A DNA stretch of 28,195 bases from Gammaproteobacteria bacterium (GCA_024641445.1 JAHEDA010000003.1:1-28195); one strand, 5' to 3'; shown: positions 15,069 to 24,590, counted from the stretch's first letter. The notes: a model not told the origin generated them from the letters alone. Program-made: numbers and translations.

Positions 15069-17348
15069 ATGGCACGCAAAAAGAAAACTGATATTACCCA
15101 CTCACCCATGGCGACGGATGATAACGTCGAACGCCTACCGCTGATGGAGTTTACCGAGAAGGCCTACCTGGATTATTCCATGTACGTCATTCTTGATCGC
15201 GCCTTGCCACACATTGCCGATGGTCTAAAACCGGTACAGCGTCGCATCATCTATGCAATGTCAGAGCTTGGCCTCAAGGCCGGTTCTAAATTCAAAAAGT
15301 CGGCACGCACCGTCGGTGACGTGTTAGGTAAATTCCATCCACATGGTGATAGTGCCTGTTATGAGGCCATGGTCTTGATGGCTCAGCCCTTCTCATATCG
15401 TTATCCGATTTTGGAAGGGCAGGGCAACTGGGGTTCGCCGGATGATCCGAAGTCATTCGCGGCAATGCGTTACACCGAATCACGTCTATCAAAATTCGCT
15501 GACTTGTTACTCTCTGAACTCGCGATGGGGACAGTAGATTGGGTCCCCAATTTTGATGGCACCCTCGACGAACCTTCTTTGTTACCTGCAAGAATTCCGC
15601 ATGTGCTGTTAAACGGTACTACCGGTATCGCCGTAGGTATGGCGACTGACATCCCGCCACACAATTTGCGTGAGGTGGGTCAGGCCTGTATTCACCTGTT
15701 AAAAAATCCCAAGGCAAGCATCAAGGAACTCTGCACCTTTATTCAGGGACCTGATTATCCCACCGATGCCGAGATCATTACACCGCGTAGTGACATCCTC
15801 AAGATGTACGAGACCGGTAATGGCAGTATCAGGATGCGTGCGCGTTATGAACTGGAAGATGGCGACATTATTATAACAGCCCTGCCGCATCAGACCTCCC
15901 CGGCGAAAATATTGGAGCAGATCGCCGGCCAGATGAATGCCAAGAAGTTACCGATGGTGGCCGACCTGCGGGATGAGTCCGATCACGAACACCCCACGCG
16001 CCTGGTCATTATCCCTCGATCAAATCGTATCGATGCGGAGGAGCTAATGGTGCACCTGTTTGCAACCACAGACCTGGAGCGCAGTTATCGCGTCAATATG
16101 AATGTCATTGGCCTGAATGGTCGCCCAGGCGTCCGAAATCTGCATGATATGTTGTCGGATTGGTTGCAGTATCGAACAGAGACCGTTCGTCGTCGCCTGC
16201 AATACCGCCTGGACAAGGTGACTCGTCGTCTGCATATTCTGGATGGCTTATTGGTCGCCTATTTGAATATCGATGAAGTCATCAAGATTATCCGCACCAA
16301 CGACAAGCCAAAACCGGTGTTGATGAAGCGATTCAAGCTCAGTGATGAGCAGGCAGAATCCATACTGGAATTGAAATTGCGGCACCTGGCCAAACTGGAA
16401 GAGATGACCATCCGTGGCGAGCAAAAGGACCTCAAGCAGGAGCGTGACAGTCTGGAGCAGATACTGGGTTCGGCCCAGCGCCTCAAGACACTCATTCGCA
16501 GTGAAATCCAGGATATTATCGATCAGCATGGCGATGAACGCCGCTCACCCCTGGTGGAGCGTGCTGCGGCTACGGCGATGGATGAGACCGTCCTCATTGG
16601 CTCCGAGCCAATTACAGTGGTGTTATCAGAGAAGGGCTGGATACGTTCAGCCAAGGGGCACGAGTTCGACCCTGCGACGCTGAGTTACAAGGCCGGTGAC
16701 CAGTATCTCGATAGTGCCAAAGGTAAGAGCAATCAACTGGCCGTGGTCATTGATTCAACCGGACGTACGTACGCACTTCCTGCCCATACACTGCCCTCGG
16801 CACGTGGTCAGGGTGAACCCCTGACTGGCCGACTCTCTCCCGTCGATGGTGCCCGTTTCTGTGGCGTCGTGTTAGGTGAGCCACAGCAAATGGTCCTATT
16901 AGCAACGGATCAAGGCTATGGTTTTATTGCGAAGCTGGAAGACCTGATAACGCGCAATAAGAAGGGCAAGACCATGCTGAAAGTACCCGCCGGTGCATCG
17001 GTACTCCCGCCTGTGCTGGTGGGAGATATGGAGCACTACTGGGTTGCGATGAGTACCAATGAGGGGCATCTGTTGGTACATCACACCTGCGAGTTACCCG
17101 TAATGCCGAAAGGTAAGGGTATCAAAATCATCAATATCCCGTCTGCCAAGCTCAAGAAGCGTGAAGAATTTGCCACGGCAATGACGGTTATCCACGAAGA
17201 GAACAGCATTCGTATTCACTCTGGCAAGCGTCACATGTTGTTAAAACCAGAGGACATGGGGCACTATGAGGGCGAACGCGGTCAGCGTGGCAGGAAATTA
17301 CCACAGGGGTTCCGACAGGTCGATCGTATGGAACCGGGTGAGGATTAG
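15069..17348 (+). CDS. parC: DNA topoisomerase IV subunit A
   Basis: ParC is the DNA cleavage and rejoining subunit of topoisomerase IV. The length is 759 residues (E. coli 752). The winged-helix region has LPHIADGLKPVQRRIIYAM. The catalytic tyrosine is Y135, in AMRYTESRL. The quinolone-determining region reads HPHGDSACYEAM, with S95 and E99 equivalent to the wild-type S80 and E84 of E. coli, so no common resistance substitution is seen at these two sites. The C-terminal half carries the beta-pinwheel repeats, and an acidic tail ends the protein. It is 9 bases from parE and convergent with the downstream lipoprotein gene, with only 7 bases between stops and no terminator hairpin. Confidence 0.97.
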   Translation: MARKKKTDITHSPMATDDNVERLPLMEFTEKAYLDYSMYVILDRALPHIADGLKPVQRRIIYAMSELGLKAGSKFKKSARTVGDVLGKFHPHGDSACYEAMVLMAQPFSYRYPILEGQGNWGSPDDPKSFAAMRYTESRLSKFADLLLSELAMGTVDWVPNFDGTLDEPSLLPARIPHVLLNGTTGIAVGMATDIPPHNLREVGQACIHLLKNPKASIKELCTFIQGPDYPTDAEIITPRSDILKMYETGNGSIRMRARYELEDGDIIITALPHQTSPAKILEQIAGQMNAKKLPMVADLRDESDHEHPTRLVIIPRSNRIDAEELMVHLFATTDLERSYRVNMNVIGLNGRPGVRNLHDMLSDWLQYRTETVRRRLQYRLDKVTRRLHILDGLLVAYLNIDEVIKIIRTNDKPKPVLMKRFKLSDEQAESILELKLRHLAKLEEMTIRGEQKDLKQERDSLEQILGSAQRLKTLIRSEIQDIIDQHGDERRSPLVERAAATAMDETVLIGSEPITVVLSEKGWIRSAKGHEFDPATLSYKAGDQYLDSAKGKSNQLAVVIDSTGRTYALPAHTLPSARGQGEPLTGRLSPVDGARFCGVVLGEPQQMVLLATDQGYGFIAKLEDLITRNKKGKTMLKVPAGASVLPPVLVGDMEHYWVAMSTNEGHLLVHHTCELPVMPKGKGIKIINIPSAKLKKREEFATAMTVIHEENSIRIHSGKRHMLLKPEDMGHYEGERGQRGRKLPQGFRQVDRMEPGED

Positions 17349-17355
17349 CAGGGTG

Positions 17356-18432
17356 TTACTGAACAGGCTGTGGCCGGGTTGAGCTACCAGACTGTTGCTT
17401 ACTGAGCTGGTGAAGTTTTAGTAGCACCTTTTCTACACGCTCGATGTGCGCAGACAGGCGTTCATCATCCGGTGCGAGCTGTCTCAGCTCGATCCACGTG
17501 CGATGTGCATCCTCGTAATTGCCCTCACTGTACTGCCGACGCCCTTCACGAAAGCGTTGGTCAACATAATCATCAATGTCGCCTTGTAGTGACTCGCTTA
17601 ATGACTGAACCTCTGCATTCTTGCGGAATTGTTGCGGGATGCTGCGTAATTTCTGCTGAGTCGTCAAGAGATCGTGTTTCTTAAAACTCACGCCGGCCTG
17701 TGTTAATAAAATGCGGGTAGGTTTGTCGAGTTTGCGTGCACGGGCCGCAACCTCAAGATCGAGCTGTTTATTCTGCGCCACAAGTTGTAGCTGTAGGATC
17801 TGACTAGGCTGTAAATGTCTGGCGATGTTCAGACATGACCTGGCCTGATCGAGTTTGTTTATCTTGGTGGCATCCTGGGCACATTCAATCAGTGCTAGCA
17901 CTGTATCATCGACCTCTTGACGATGCCCCTGTAATAACCAGCGGGCGGTGAAATTCTTTGGCGTTAAGCTTGCAACCTTCTTGTGCAGGTCCTCGTTGCT
18001 CTCGAGCCAGGCGCTCTTGTGTTCGAGAAGTTTTATCTTGATATTGGCTAATTGCTCTTCCCGTTTTTCATAGACAATCTTGCGGGCCTTCTGCAGGATG
18101 ATGCTGTCGGGAATTTTATTCAGTGCAGCATCATATATCTGCAATGCTTCATAAAGTCTACCTGCATCCACCTGTGGTTTGGCACTGCTGAGCGTCTGTT
18201 GTTCAAGTTGATTTACAAGCACCAATATACGCTGACGCTTTGCCTGCAATAATTTGTAATTGGGATGACTGGGTTCAATATAGTAAAGGGTGTCGAGGGC
18301 CGTACCGTACTGCTGTGTCTTGATCCAGCGCTCTGTCTGTGCGGGGAGGTCCTGGTCTAAAGAATAGAGGTAGGCACAGCCATCCAGAAACATTGCCAGA
18401 CCAATGGCAATGATAGGGCGACAGGAGATCAT
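17356..18432 (-). CDS. Probable helical-repeat (TPR-like) lipoprotein, function unknown
   Basis: The 358-residue protein begins with a short hydrophobic signal-like segment ending in FLDGC (Cys at 19), a probable lipobox, although Asp at position -2 is unusual. The mature part is almost all amphipathic helix with degenerate tetratricopeptide-like units, such as AGRLYEALQIYDAALNKIPD (about 90-109) and GRRQYSEGNYEDAHRTWIEL near residues 300-320. It should lie in the periplasm anchored to a membrane if the lipobox is used; Ala after the Cys favours the outer membrane. Its ATG overlaps the stop of the upstream adenylate cyclase gene as ATGA, so the two are almost certainly translated together and may work together. 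I do not recognise a named family. Confidence 0.8.
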   Translation of the reverse strand: MISCRPIIAIGLAMFLDGCAYLYSLDQDLPAQTERWIKTQQYGTALDTLYYIEPSHPNYKLLQAKRQRILVLVNQLEQQTLSSAKPQVDAGRLYEALQIYDAALNKIPDSIILQKARKIVYEKREEQLANIKIKLLEHKSAWLESNEDLHKKVASLTPKNFTARWLLQGHRQEVDDTVLALIECAQDATKINKLDQARSCLNIARHLQPSQILQLQLVAQNKQLDLEVAARARKLDKPTRILLTQAGVSFKKHDLLTTQQKLRSIPQQFRKNAEVQSLSESLQGDIDDYVDQRFREGRRQYSEGNYEDAHRTWIELRQLAPDDERLSAHIERVEKVLLKLHQLSKQQSGSSTRPQPVQ

Positions 18433-19976
18433 GCAACGATCCGGTTTGTGAGTATCTCATCGATTTGTCGGTCGATTGACTCGTGATATGGGTATTGCAG
18501 GTCGGTAATGATATAGGTGGTCACCGGGTCAGCGAACCCACGCAACATAATTGAGAGATGTCGATTAGCAACGATGCGCCACTGTACCTCTGGGTCCTTT
18601 ACGAAATTATCCGTCACCAGTATCTGGCCGCTCTCAGCTGCGTTTTGCAGCCGTGAGGCAAGATTTACTGCATCGCCGACGACGGAGTATTGCATGCGTT
18701 CGAGTGAACCCAGGTTACCGGCCAACATTTCACCGCTATTGATGCCGATGCGGAAATTCACCATTGGTTTGCCCATTGCTGCACGTTGCACATTAATGCG
18801 GGCGATGAGTCGTTGAATCATGACTGCGCAGGCCACGGCATTGAAACGATGCTCAGGGTCGTTCTCGGGGACACCGAAGACGATCATGGCACAGTCACCC
18901 ATATATTTATCAATCGTCCCGTGGTACAGCCGACTGGCCATCTCGATGTAGCTGTAATATTCATTTAGCATGGCCGCGACCTCTGTTGGAGGCTGTTTCT
19001 CCGACATGCTGGTGAAGCCGACAATATCGGCAAACAGTGCGGTTGCCATCACATGCTTCCCGCCAAGCTGGATGTGATCAAGATTGTCCATGATTTGGCG
19101 GGCAACCTTGGGTGAGACGAAGCGCGAAAATGCCTGCTCGACCTGGTTTTTTTCCAGCATGGTCCCGGCCATTTTGTTAAAGGCCCCAATGAGATAACCG
19201 ATTTCATCGTAGCGCTGTTCGGCGATTCTATAATTCAGATCACCACTCTCAAGTGCCTTGCTGGCATCCATGAGATAGTGGATGGGTTTGGAGATACGCC
19301 GACTGATGAGAAAGGCCGCCACAACACTCAAGAACAACATAAAAAGGCTGGCACCAATAATGACCTGGATGGTTTTGTGCAAGGCATAGGTCAGTGCAGA
19401 CTTACTGAAGGTTACAAGGGCGTGGCCGACGATGAGTTTTTGAAAACGGATAGGACTAATGAAGGAGATGACCTCCTGCTCGCCCCCGGCTGACGAGAGT
19501 TGCCACTCCCGTGTGTAATAACCCTGTGGTGTGGCCACGGCCTGGTTGTATTGTTGCAAGATGTCCTGGGCGGGAATGGCACCAGAACTGGCCAGGGTCG
19601 TACCGCGGTCGGAATAGACCTCCACACCGAGGATATTTTCGTTCTTGCCAAGGTTACTTACGAGGACCATCAGGCTTAGTAAATCATCCGATAGCACCAG
19701 CTCACGCGAGGAGTCAGCAAGCTGATTGACCACCGTGCTGCCAAATTCCTGAATTTGGCTGCGCAGGAGGTGCGACTGGTTGTTGATGAGGAATAGCCCG
19801 AGCATAGCCATGGTGGCGGTAATGAGCAGGGCGATAATGAGCGACAGTTTGAAGGTGATGGGTGCGCGGGCAACCGCAAACTCCATCTGTTTGCGACGAA
19901 AAGCGCCGAACTCTCCCAAACGAGTGGCCATTGTATGGGATAACTGGCGTATTTTGCTGAGTTTTGACGTGTTCAT
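18429..19976 (-). CDS. Membrane-bound class III adenylate/guanylate cyclase with HAMP domain
   Basis: This 515-residue inner-membrane protein probably makes cAMP. Order: cytoplasmic N-terminus (1-40), TM1 (about 42-64), a periplasmic sensor of about 140 residues, TM2 (about 204-226), HAMP (about 227-280), and the cyclase homology domain (about 305-490). Catalytic residues are visible: metal aspartates D317 (FADIVGFTSMSE) and D361 (KYMGDCAM), adenine-selecting K357 with D435, and transition-state N438 and R442 in VGDAVNLASRL. The Lys/Asp pair favours ATP over GTP. All catalytic residues are present, so the domain should be active. The stop overlaps the lipoprotein start (ATGA). The ATG at 19976 has a poor ribosome site. 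The divergent neighbour is htpX across 220 bases. Confidence 0.92.
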   Translation of the reverse strand: MNTSKLSKIRQLSHTMATRLGEFGAFRRKQMEFAVARAPITFKLSLIIALLITATMAMLGLFLINNQSHLLRSQIQEFGSTVVNQLADSSRELVLSDDLLSLMVLVSNLGKNENILGVEVYSDRGTTLASSGAIPAQDILQQYNQAVATPQGYYTREWQLSSAGGEQEVISFISPIRFQKLIVGHALVTFSKSALTYALHKTIQVIIGASLFMLFLSVVAAFLISRRISKPIHYLMDASKALESGDLNYRIAEQRYDEIGYLIGAFNKMAGTMLEKNQVEQAFSRFVSPKVARQIMDNLDHIQLGGKHVMATALFADIVGFTSMSEKQPPTEVAAMLNEYYSYIEMASRLYHGTIDKYMGDCAMIVFGVPENDPEHRFNAVACAVMIQRLIARINVQRAAMGKPMVNFRIGINSGEMLAGNLGSLERMQYSVVGDAVNLASRLQNAAESGQILVTDNFVKDPEVQWRIVANRHLSIMLRGFADPVTTYIITDLQYPYHESIDRQIDEILTNRIVA

Positions 19977-20110
19977 GCGCTCTCAATACGGCCCTGTTTC
20001 TATTGCGAGGGGAATATAGCATGATGGCGGTAGTGGTGCAGACTAACCCGTTCACGAAACCGGGGTTCGGTCTGGCTGAAATTTATTGCAGTTTGTCAGC
20101 TCCAACCCAT

Positions 20111-20138
20111 TTCACCACCGAGGCTAATCTAAGATAAT
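20111..20138 (+). promoter_or_regulatory. Possible sigma-70 promoter of htpX
   Basis: TTCACC (20111-20116, 4 of 6) and GATAAT (20133-20138, 5 of 6) are separated by 16 bases, placing a start near 20145, about 50 bases before the htpX ATG. I saw no convincing sigma-32 heat-shock promoter in the 220-base gap. Confidence 0.35.
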
Positions 20139-20196
20139 AACGTACCTGCGTTGTCCTGCAGGTAAGCAAGAATTTCACCCTGACGGTTGGCGCCAC

Positions 20197-21066
20197 ATGA
20201 AACGGTTTGTTTTATTCCTCACGATGAATACGGCACTGCTAGTGGTGTTGTACGCCTTCCTGTTTATCACGGGCCTGGATGCCTGGCTGTTGAAACTGGG
20301 CATCCCTATGGCCCAAATTCTGGGTATGGCCGTTGTCCTGGGTGCCCTGGGTGGTTCTATTTCCCTGCTTTTTTCAAAGCAGCTTGCGCGCTGGATTCTG
20401 GGTGTACGCATGATTCGGCAGCCGAACTCATATCAGGAGCGTTGGTTGGTAGACATCACGACCAAACTGGCCCGTCGCGCCGGGGTCCGTAGCCCCGAGC
20501 TTGGGGTCTATCCCGCCACAGAGCTCAATGCCATGGCGACCGGTTTCGGGCGCAATCACGCGATGATCGCGTTAAGCAGCGGCCTGCTTGCCAATTTGAA
20601 TGGACGGGAGCTTGAGGCGGTCATCAGCCACGAAATGGCACATATCGCCGAGGGTGACATGCAGACGCTGTCGCTGCTGAATGGTGGTGTCAGCAGCTCC
20701 ATGCTGTTCTTGCCACAACTGGCCGGTCAGCTTATCGATCGACAACTGTTTCGCCTCCGACATGCCAAGGGGCCCGCGTACTGGTCGTTTTTCCTCTTGG
20801 GCCAGGTGATGGTCGGTGGCCTGGCCTCGATGCTAATCTCTTGGCTCAGCCGTCGGCGCGAATATCAGGCTGATGCCAAGGCCGCTAGCTGGGTAGGGAC
20901 AGCGAGCATGCTGACGACGCTACAATGCCTGGCGATCGCCACCACTGAGCAGGGGCGGGGCGAGACCGGTATCTGGTCGATCCTCTACCGGCCATTGGAT
21001 GAATTATTTGGCTCACATCCCTCTTTAGCGTCACGCATCACCTTGTTGCGCGAATCTCAGCAGTGA
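20197..21066 (+). CDS. htpX: Membrane zinc metalloprotease HtpX
   Basis: HtpX is an inner-membrane M48 protease that degrades misfolded membrane proteins together with FtsH. The 289-residue protein (E. coli 293) has two N-terminal membrane segments (about 4-25 and 36-58), the zinc motif HEMAH at 145-149, two further hydrophobic stretches (about 159-180 and 196-216), and the third zinc ligand E222 in RRREYQADAKA. The C-terminal LFGSHPSLASRI motif is typical. The ATG at 20197 aligns with the family N-terminus (MKRFVLFLTMN), although the Shine-Dalgarno is weak. It appears to be monocistronic, with its own terminator. Confidence 0.96.
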   Translation: MKRFVLFLTMNTALLVVLYAFLFITGLDAWLLKLGIPMAQILGMAVVLGALGGSISLLFSKQLARWILGVRMIRQPNSYQERWLVDITTKLARRAGVRSPELGVYPATELNAMATGFGRNHAMIALSSGLLANLNGRELEAVISHEMAHIAEGDMQTLSLLNGGVSSSMLFLPQLAGQLIDRQLFRLRHAKGPAYWSFFLLGQVMVGGLASMLISWLSRRREYQADAKAASWVGTASMLTTLQCLAIATTEQGRGETGIWSILYRPLDELFGSHPSLASRITLLRESQQ

Positions 21067-21073
21067 GTTCCCG

Positions 21074-21096
21074 GGTGGGCATTGCCCACCGCTTTT
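21074..21096 (+). terminator. Intrinsic terminator after htpX
   Basis: A 7-bp perfect stem GGTGGGC/GCCCACC (21074-21080 with 21084-21090, loop ATT) is followed by GCTTTTGTTT, a slightly interrupted T-tract. Confidence 0.8.
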
Positions 21097-21144
21097 GTTT
21101 ACAATGTTGTCCCTCCAAGCATTTCTAAATGAGTAGGAAGAGTT

Positions 21145-22380
21145 ATGCCCCTGATTCGACCATTTGCGGGATTACGTCCCACGATCAAACACGCAGCGGA
21201 TGTCATTGCGCCGCCCTATGATGTATTGACTACCGAGGAGGCACGAGTTCGCGCGCAGGGTAGGCCCTACAGTTTCCTGCACATATCAAAACCTGAGATC
21301 GACCTGCCGATTGGAACGGACCCCTATGATGCCTCCGTCTATAGTAAAGGGGCTGAGAACCTGCAGGCCCTGCTTGGCAAAGGAATTCTGCAACGCGACC
21401 CTGGCGCGTTCTACTATGTTTATCGCCTGATAATGGGTGCACACACACAAACCGGCATCGTCGCCACTGCACGGGTGGCTGATTACGACGTCAACCGAAT
21501 TCGCAAGCACGAGTTTACTCGCCCAGATAAGGAAGATGACCGCGTTCGCCAGATTGATACCCTGAACGCACAGACCGGGCCAGTCTTTCTGACCTATCGG
21601 CATAATGCCCGTGTCGATGCAATCGTCAATGAGGTCTGTCAGCAAGCGGCTGAATACGACCTGACCGCTGATGACGGAGTAAAACACACGCTCTGGGTGG
21701 TGCGCGATGCGGACAAAATTGATGAGCTGACAAAAACATTTGATGCCATGGATTGCCTCTACATCGCAGACGGGCATCACCGCTCTGCGGCGGCATCACG
21801 TGTGGCCGCGATGCGTCGTGGTGACGAGGTTGCCGGTGAGGAGGATTTTGAATATTTTCTCTCTGTTATCTTTCCTGACAATCAGATGCAGATCCTGGAC
21901 TATAACCGGGTGATGAAGGACCTTAATGGTCACTCGCCACAAGAATTCCTGGCCAAAATTGACGGTGTCTTTAGTGTGCGCAAGGCGGTCACCGCTGTGA
22001 AGCCACAGCGAGTAGGTGAGTTTGGGATGTATCTCAAGGGTCAGTGGTACCAACTGAATATAAAGCCCGAATACATTCCGCACAATGACCCGGTCGGTGT
22101 GCTGGACGTAAGCCTGTTGCAACAGAATCTGATTGAACCGATCCTGGGTATCGCTGACCCTCGAAGAGACAAGCGCATAGACTTTGTTGGTGGGATACGT
22201 GGACTAAAGGGGCTTGAGAAGCGGGTGGACTCGGGTGAAATGGCGGTGGCCTTTGCGCTCTTTGCAACTCGTATGGACGCGCTGATGGACGTTGCAGATG
22301 CAGGCAAGGTCATGCCACCGAAGTCAACCTGGTTCGAGCCCAAGCTGGCGGATGGTCTGGTCTCCCACGTTCTGGAGTAA
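21145..22380 (+). CDS. DUF1015 family protein of unknown function
   Basis: The 411-residue soluble protein fits the DUF1015 family across its length. It shows the N-terminal IAPPYDVLTTEEA (21-33), the central KHEFTRPDKEDDR (121-133) and ADGHHRSAAA (208-217), motifs I associate with this family. The conserved His/Asp-rich ADGHHR segment suggests a catalytic or ligand site, but no reaction is established to my knowledge. There is no signal peptide or membrane segment. The ATG at 21145 has a good AGGAAG site. It is preceded by the htpX terminator, so it should have its own promoter, which I cannot identify in the 78-base gap. It is convergent with the fimX-like gene 28 bases away. Confidence 0.9.
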   Translation: MPLIRPFAGLRPTIKHAADVIAPPYDVLTTEEARVRAQGRPYSFLHISKPEIDLPIGTDPYDASVYSKGAENLQALLGKGILQRDPGAFYYVYRLIMGAHTQTGIVATARVADYDVNRIRKHEFTRPDKEDDRVRQIDTLNAQTGPVFLTYRHNARVDAIVNEVCQQAAEYDLTADDGVKHTLWVVRDADKIDELTKTFDAMDCLYIADGHHRSAAASRVAAMRRGDEVAGEEDFEYFLSVIFPDNQMQILDYNRVMKDLNGHSPQEFLAKIDGVFSVRKAVTAVKPQRVGEFGMYLKGQWYQLNIKPEYIPHNDPVGVLDVSLLQQNLIEPILGIADPRRDKRIDFVGGIRGLKGLEKRVDSGEMAVAFALFATRMDALMDVADAGKVMPPKSTWFEPKLADGLVSHVLE

Positions 22381-22408
22381 GATGACTGGGTGAAAAAGTA
22401 GGGGGAGA

Positions 22409-24490
22409 CTAAAAGCTCTCCTCAAAGTCGTAGTTAAGGCCTTCATCCGGTTGCTGCAGGAAGTGCCCCTGAATGAAGTTGACGCTGCACTGCCAGAGTA
22501 CAGCCAGACTATTAGCGTCTTCGACAAACGCGGCGATGGTCTGGATGTTCTGTTGTCCAGCCTGCTCGGCAATATTTTTGACCTTCTCCTGATTCTCCAT
22601 GCTCTGGGCGAGATTGTGGATAAGGTCCATATGCACCTTGATGTAGTTCACTGGCAAGTGCTTGATGGACTGCATCGTATTTTGTTCCTTGCCAAAATTT
22701 TCCAACGCCGAACGGCAGTTGAGCTCCTTGAGCCCGGTTACCACTACCTTGGCCTGTTTGAGGTGATTGAGGGCCATGTCTTCACTCATTTCAAACACCA
22801 GATTTTCGGCATTCACACGTGTGGTACTGATGCGCTCACGCAGCCATTGTAAAAACTCGGCATCCAGCAGTGAACCGCTGGAGAGCTTGATAAAGAAGCG
22901 GGTCTCAAGGCCTTCTTTCTGGCGCTTAAGTAATAGACTGATACTGTTCGAAATGACCCAGCGATCGATGAACTGCATCAGGCTGGTTTTCTCTGCAGCG
23001 GGGATAAAAGAGGAGGGCGAAATAACGCCACCGTTGTCGTCGAGCATCCGCACCAGAACATCGTAGTGAGCGCCGGGTTCACCATGCAGGCTTACAATGG
23101 GTTGAAAAACCAGACGGAACTGGTTCTTCTGCAGGGCGGCTTTAATCTTCTGGGCCCAGTGCATGGCCTGCTCTTGCTCGGCCATGTCCTCAATTGCCGG
23201 GTTGTAGGTGTGAGAGCGATTACCACCCTGGGCGTGAGCCTGTTGTGCCCCCTTCTCGGCGCGCGTGATGCAATCCTGTCCGTTTGGAGTGGTCTCGTTG
23301 ATGAGGCTGATACCAATGCTGGCCGTTGTCGTGGCCGTTACCTGCCCTACATCAGATATGTGGTCCTGAATTACCTTGCATATGGCCTCGGCGGCCTTGC
23401 CGGCCTTTTTGGCATCGGCGTCATCAATGAGCAGGGTGAATATCGGGCCGGCAAAGCGGGCCAATACGCCCAGTTTTGCCAACTTGCCATTTAGCATCTT
23501 GGCAACGTCGGTCAACAACATATCACCGGCTGCAACACCAATTTCGTTGCGGATAGTGTCGTACTTATCCAGCATTATATAGAGCAGTGTGGCGCGGGTC
23601 TTCCCCTCGATGGCGAGACGAATCAGTTTGTCCAACTGCTCCATGAAATAATTTCGATTATATAAACCGGTTAATAGGTCTTGCTGATTCATGGCATTGA
23701 GCTTTTGTTCCAGCTCTTTACTCATTGCCTTGTCACGGATAATGATCTGAGTGCAGGCCTCACCCTCCATACTTGCAGGGGAGAACTCCATGGTCATTTT
23801 AAATTGTTTGCCATCGGCGCCTTGCCCGGTCAGGTCTAGACTGCTGTCTTTATCCTTCCCCTTGGCGTAATTGCGCAGAAATTCTTTTAGTTTGGTGTGG
23901 TCCTCGCTAATGATCATGTCCATGATGGGCATGCCTTCGATGTCATCGAGTGATTCGTTGCCGAACATTCGTAGATAAGCCTCATTGGCATAGATATGCA
24001 TCCCGTCATGAACATAGGCAATCGCATCGCGTGAGCTGTCAATGAGGGAGCGAGCCCGCTTCTCTGTTTCATGCAGCATCTGCTCAGCGCGACGATGGGC
24101 GCGTCGTGCCGTAAGGTCCGCCATTTCGCGTTTAACAATGTGCTTGAGCCGTTCGGTATCATTGATGGCCACGACATCGCGTGCACCCGCCTGGAGTACT
24201 GGGAGTGCCTGCGCCTCTGCGGTATGGGGGGTAATTACAATAAGAGGGATGTCTCGACCGGTCTTGGATATCGTAGCGAGGGCCTTGCGGGCATCAATCA
24301 GACCCAGTTTCAATTTGCTGATGGCCAGGTCGATGGGATTCTCTTCAATCGCCGCAACGATGTCTTCTTCATCCTCTGCCTTAATATCACGCACGATGTG
24401 TCCGGCACCACGCAACACATTGATGAGTGCCTCTGCCTCTTCGGAAGAGTCAAATATGGTTAGCAGTCGTAACAGATTTTCATTGCTCAC
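22409..24490 (-). CDS. fimX: FimX-like c-di-GMP effector (REC-like, PAS, degenerate GGDEF and EAL)
   Basis: The 693-residue protein matches Pseudomonas FimX (691) in length and domain order: receiver-like domain (about 1-125), PAS (about 145-255), GGDEF-type (about 265-430), EAL-type (about 450-690). Both enzymatic motifs are broken. GGDEF reads AGPIF (347-351), EAL reads DVL (477-479), and the DDFG loop reads ENFG (597-600), so it should neither make nor cut c-di-GMP. It keeps R481 after DVL, FVE (665-667) and the QGHFLQQP ending, features of the FimX EAL domain that binds c-di-GMP. FimX controls type IV pilus assembly and twitching. The start is GTG, seven bases after AAGGATA. A sigma-28-like promoter lies upstream, and the gene above encodes a PilZ-like protein. 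Confidence 0.82.
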   Translation of the reverse strand: MSNENLLRLLTIFDSSEEAEALINVLRGAGHIVRDIKAEDEEDIVAAIEENPIDLAISKLKLGLIDARKALATISKTGRDIPLIVITPHTAEAQALPVLQAGARDVVAINDTERLKHIVKREMADLTARRAHRRAEQMLHETEKRARSLIDSSRDAIAYVHDGMHIYANEAYLRMFGNESLDDIEGMPIMDMIISEDHTKLKEFLRNYAKGKDKDSSLDLTGQGADGKQFKMTMEFSPASMEGEACTQIIIRDKAMSKELEQKLNAMNQQDLLTGLYNRNYFMEQLDKLIRLAIEGKTRATLLYIMLDKYDTIRNEIGVAAGDMLLTDVAKMLNGKLAKLGVLARFAGPIFTLLIDDADAKKAGKAAEAICKVIQDHISDVGQVTATTTASIGISLINETTPNGQDCITRAEKGAQQAHAQGGNRSHTYNPAIEDMAEQEQAMHWAQKIKAALQKNQFRLVFQPIVSLHGEPGAHYDVLVRMLDDNGGVISPSSFIPAAEKTSLMQFIDRWVISNSISLLLKRQKEGLETRFFIKLSSGSLLDAEFLQWLRERISTTRVNAENLVFEMSEDMALNHLKQAKVVVTGLKELNCRSALENFGKEQNTMQSIKHLPVNYIKVHMDLIHNLAQSMENQEKVKNIAEQAGQQNIQTIAAFVEDANSLAVLWQCSVNFIQGHFLQQPDEGLNYDFEESF

Positions 24491-24590
24491 AAACTATCCT
24501 TTATTTTTCTTTGTGCACAACGGCTTTCTAGATGGGCCGGGGCACCCCCCTGTATCCATGGAGTAGCATATATCACCTGACCATTGTTTC

